NCBI GenBank assembly: GCA_016871975.1
Contig: VHBM01000050.1
Coordinates: forward strand, 1 to 6,850
Reading direction: 5' to 3'
DNA length: 6,850 nt
DNA from: Nitrososphaerota archaeon
Lineage (GTDB): Archaea; Thermoproteota; Nitrososphaeria; Nitrososphaerales; Nitrosopumilaceae
Below are positions 5,438 to 6,850 of the stretch, in pieces. The notes under the pieces were generated by a model. It saw nothing but the letters and a program-made list of their open reading frames with translations, ran no database searches and was not told the DNA's origin. A program made the position numbers and the translations under genes. The first letter of the stretch is position 1. Every line of letters begins with the position of its first letter.

Positions 5438-5446
5438 CAATTAATG
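5438..5446 (+). promoter_or_regulatory. Weak TATA-like box for the S2P protease gene
   Basis: CAATTAATG is centred 26 nt upstream of the GTG at 5468. The match is weak and the assignment rests mostly on spacing. The box lies 12 nt from the opposite-strand acetyltransferase TATA box, so the two promoters are almost back to back. Confidence 0.35.
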
Positions 5447-5467
5447 GACTAGTTTTAGTTTAAAAAT

Positions 5468-6553
5468 GTGAGTGAGCCAACACAAGAAGAAGTAATTTCA
5501 ACTGTCTCATCTATTTTTAAAGTAAATAACATTTCAAGTTCCCCTGAGACTCTAAGTTTTCAAATAGATGATGATGATTTTAAGTCAAAGTTTGTCTATC
5601 TTGCCCAGCGCTTAGAGCAAAGGGACCTCATTTGTAGAATGAAAAAGGATTCTTATGGAACCTATATTCTTGTCAACAGGTTCCCGCCCCAGAAGAAAGG
5701 ATGGCTCTCAAAGTCATGGACCCCAAGAGTGTTGTTTGGAATAGTTGTGGTATTAGTAATGGTTGATGGATACTTTAGAACCGAGGGAGCAAACTCGATT
5801 GTACACATTGGCGATCCATTTGATATGGCAGTCTTGTACGCATTTTCGCTTCTTGGCATTTTAGGAATACACGAGACAGGACATCTGGTTGCTGCCAAGA
5901 TACACAAGATCAAGACAACTTGGCCCTACTTTATTCCAGGAATTCCAGTTCTTGGCATTCCAACGTTTGGTGCATTTATCCAGTCAAGGGGATTGACAAT
6001 AAATCGCGATATTTTGTTTGATGTGGCAATTGCAGGACCAATAGCAGGGCTTGTTGTTGCAATAGTTGTTTCAATATTTGGTGCATATACATCACCAGTA
6101 ATTGACAATCAAACAGCAGATGAGTTGTTTGAAAGATCAGAGCTTGTCAAAATGGAGGACAACATATTGTTAACTCTAGCACTGATTATGTTTGGAAAGA
6201 GCGGAGCAGATACTGAGGTTATCATGTCTCCTATTTTGTTTGCAGCATGGCTTGGATTTTTAATTACATTTTTGAATTTACTTCCAGCGTGGCAGCTTGA
6301 TGGAGGCCATATCGCACGTGTTATGTTTGGAGAAAAATGGCATAGAATTGCAACGTATGCAAGTATGGGCGTTCTTGTTTTGCTTGGGTACTGGGTAATG
6401 GCAATGCTGATTCTGATGCTTAGCTCACGCAGTCCTGGTGCAACACCGCTTGATGATATCTCACCATTATCAAAGAATAGAAAAAGACTGTATGTTGTTG
6501 TGATTGCTTTGGCAGTTTTGTGTGCGCCGTTACCTACATCGATTCTATTTTAA
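5468..6553 (+). CDS. Site-2 protease family (M50) intramembrane metalloprotease, EGY-like
   Basis: This 361-aa polytopic zinc protease cleaves transmembrane substrates within the bilayer. Residues 1-80 form a soluble, charged N-terminal domain. Then come a membrane helix (about 87-103) and a helix with the zinc site HETGH (His135, Glu136, His139). PYFIPGIPVLGIPTFGAFIQ (153-172) resembles the PYFIP and GTFGAF signature of chloroplast EGY-type S2P proteins. Further helices lie at about 182-206, 255-272, 294-318 and 340-357. The third zinc ligand is Asp278 in NLLPAWQLDGGH (270-281), so the active site is complete. No PDZ domain is present. The start is GTG 5468; the ATG at 5466 is out of frame and meets a stop at once, and TAG lies upstream in frame. 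Substrates are unknown; family members process membrane-bound regulators or membrane proteins. Confidence 0.93.
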   Translation: MSEPTQEEVISTVSSIFKVNNISSSPETLSFQIDDDDFKSKFVYLAQRLEQRDLICRMKKDSYGTYILVNRFPPQKKGWLSKSWTPRVLFGIVVVLVMVDGYFRTEGANSIVHIGDPFDMAVLYAFSLLGILGIHETGHLVAAKIHKIKTTWPYFIPGIPVLGIPTFGAFIQSRGLTINRDILFDVAIAGPIAGLVVAIVVSIFGAYTSPVIDNQTADELFERSELVKMEDNILLTLALIMFGKSGADTEVIMSPILFAAWLGFLITFLNLLPAWQLDGGHIARVMFGEKWHRIATYASMGVLVLLGYWVMAMLILMLSSRSPGATPLDDISPLSKNRKRLYVVVIALAVLCAPLPTSILF

Positions 6554-6850
6554 CAACAGTCGTGCACCATCTGATACAACAACAACTTTTTGCCTAGCGC
6601 CCTGCACCTTTAATATGTGATTCATTGCTTGTGCAACTCCACTAAAGGATAGAATGTTTAATTTTTTCAAGTAAAATTCAGGGAGTATAGAAACTAGTCC
6701 CACTTGAAACTTTTTTTGGAGCTCATTCAAAAACAACAGAGTTTCCATCCCGCTGATGTATTTTGCTGGTTTTTTTAGTCTGTCAAGGCTCATTTGTCCT
6801 TCAATGTAATATTGAATTGCACTAGAGCCAATTCCACTAGTGCATTCTGC
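6545..6850 (-). CDS. LarA/DUF2088-like protein, C-terminus (partial, runs off right edge)
   Basis: The minus-strand frame is open from the window edge to TAG at 6547-6545, giving 101 residues; the ATG at 6793 is internal, because 19 further codons upstream are open and conserved-looking. The fragment begins AECTSGIGSSAIQYY and ends KVVVVSDGARLLLK. An 'E-C-x-x-G-x-G-S' segment followed about 80 residues later by a 'V-V-x-D-G' terminal strand resembles the C-terminal domain of nickel-pincer lactate racemase (LarA, DUF2088) proteins. The middle, QVGLVSILPEFYLKKLNI, fits the alternating strand-helix pattern of that domain. The N-terminal catalytic domain is outside the window, so activity cannot be judged. 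Its last 9 nt overlap the end of the S2P gene on the opposite strand. Confidence 0.6.
   Translation of the reverse strand, partial: AECTSGIGSSAIQYYIEGQMSLDRLKKPAKYISGMETLLFLNELQKKFQVGLVSILPEFYLKKLNILSFSGVAQAMNHILKVQGARQKVVVVSDGARLLLK

Noticed and set aside
6545..6793. Treating the ATG at 6793 as the start of a small 82-aa protein
   Set aside because: The same frame is open for 19 more codons to the window edge and contains the GIGSS-like family segment, so the gene is truncated by the window and the ATG is internal.
1..6850. CRISPR array, insertion sequence, prophage, toxin-antitoxin or defence system
   Set aside because: No spaced direct repeats, transposase, terminal inverted repeats with target duplications, tRNA attachment site or recognised defence domain could be found by reading both strands.

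Overview
The window looks like chromosomal DNA from an ammonia-oxidising thaumarchaeon (Nitrososphaerota, Nitrosopumilus-like). The reasons are AT-rich DNA, an archaeal-type 5S rRNA gene, an ABCE1/Rli1 recycling ATPase with an N-terminal Fe-S domain, an Ard1-type acetyltransferase, and TATA-like boxes about 26 nt upstream of start codons (leaderless transcription). The genus is inferred from recalled resemblance; no search was run.

Layout, left to right: (1) the N-terminus of a Kef-type cation/proton antiporter, minus strand, running off the left edge (1-169). (2) A 215-nt divergent intergenic region with two promoters, a near-palindrome and a short protein-like frame. (3) A secreted protein with an Ig-like domain, acidic linker and TPR repeats (385-1620, plus). 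(4) A 42-aa C2H2 zinc-finger gene on the minus strand (1625-1753), meeting gene 3 tail to tail. (5) A lone 5S rRNA gene, minus strand (about 1797-1909). (6) A divergent plus-strand operon of ABCE1 (2004-3788) and a Trm5-family tRNA methyltransferase (3794-4621). (7) A two-helix 76-aa membrane protein, minus (4624-4854). (8) A RimI/Ard1 N-acetyltransferase, minus (4891-5391). (9) A divergent site-2 protease, plus (5468-6553). (10) The C-terminus of a LarA/DUF2088-like protein, minus, running off the right edge (6545-6850).

The central block has a translation theme: 5S rRNA, the ribosome splitter ABCE1, a tRNA position-37 methyltransferase and a protein N-acetyltransferase lie close together. 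The flanks are envelope or metabolic genes. The region is very compact: convergent pairs are separated by 2-4 bp or overlap by 9 bp, and promoters sit in gaps of 35-95 bp.

I see no mobile element, CRISPR array, tRNA or defence system. Most of the window is housekeeping. The least described items are the tiny zinc-finger gene, the Ig-TPR secreted protein, the unusual catalytic-loop residue in the Trm5-like enzyme, and start codons (GTG 385, TTG 5391) that promoter spacing places downstream of the longest open frame.
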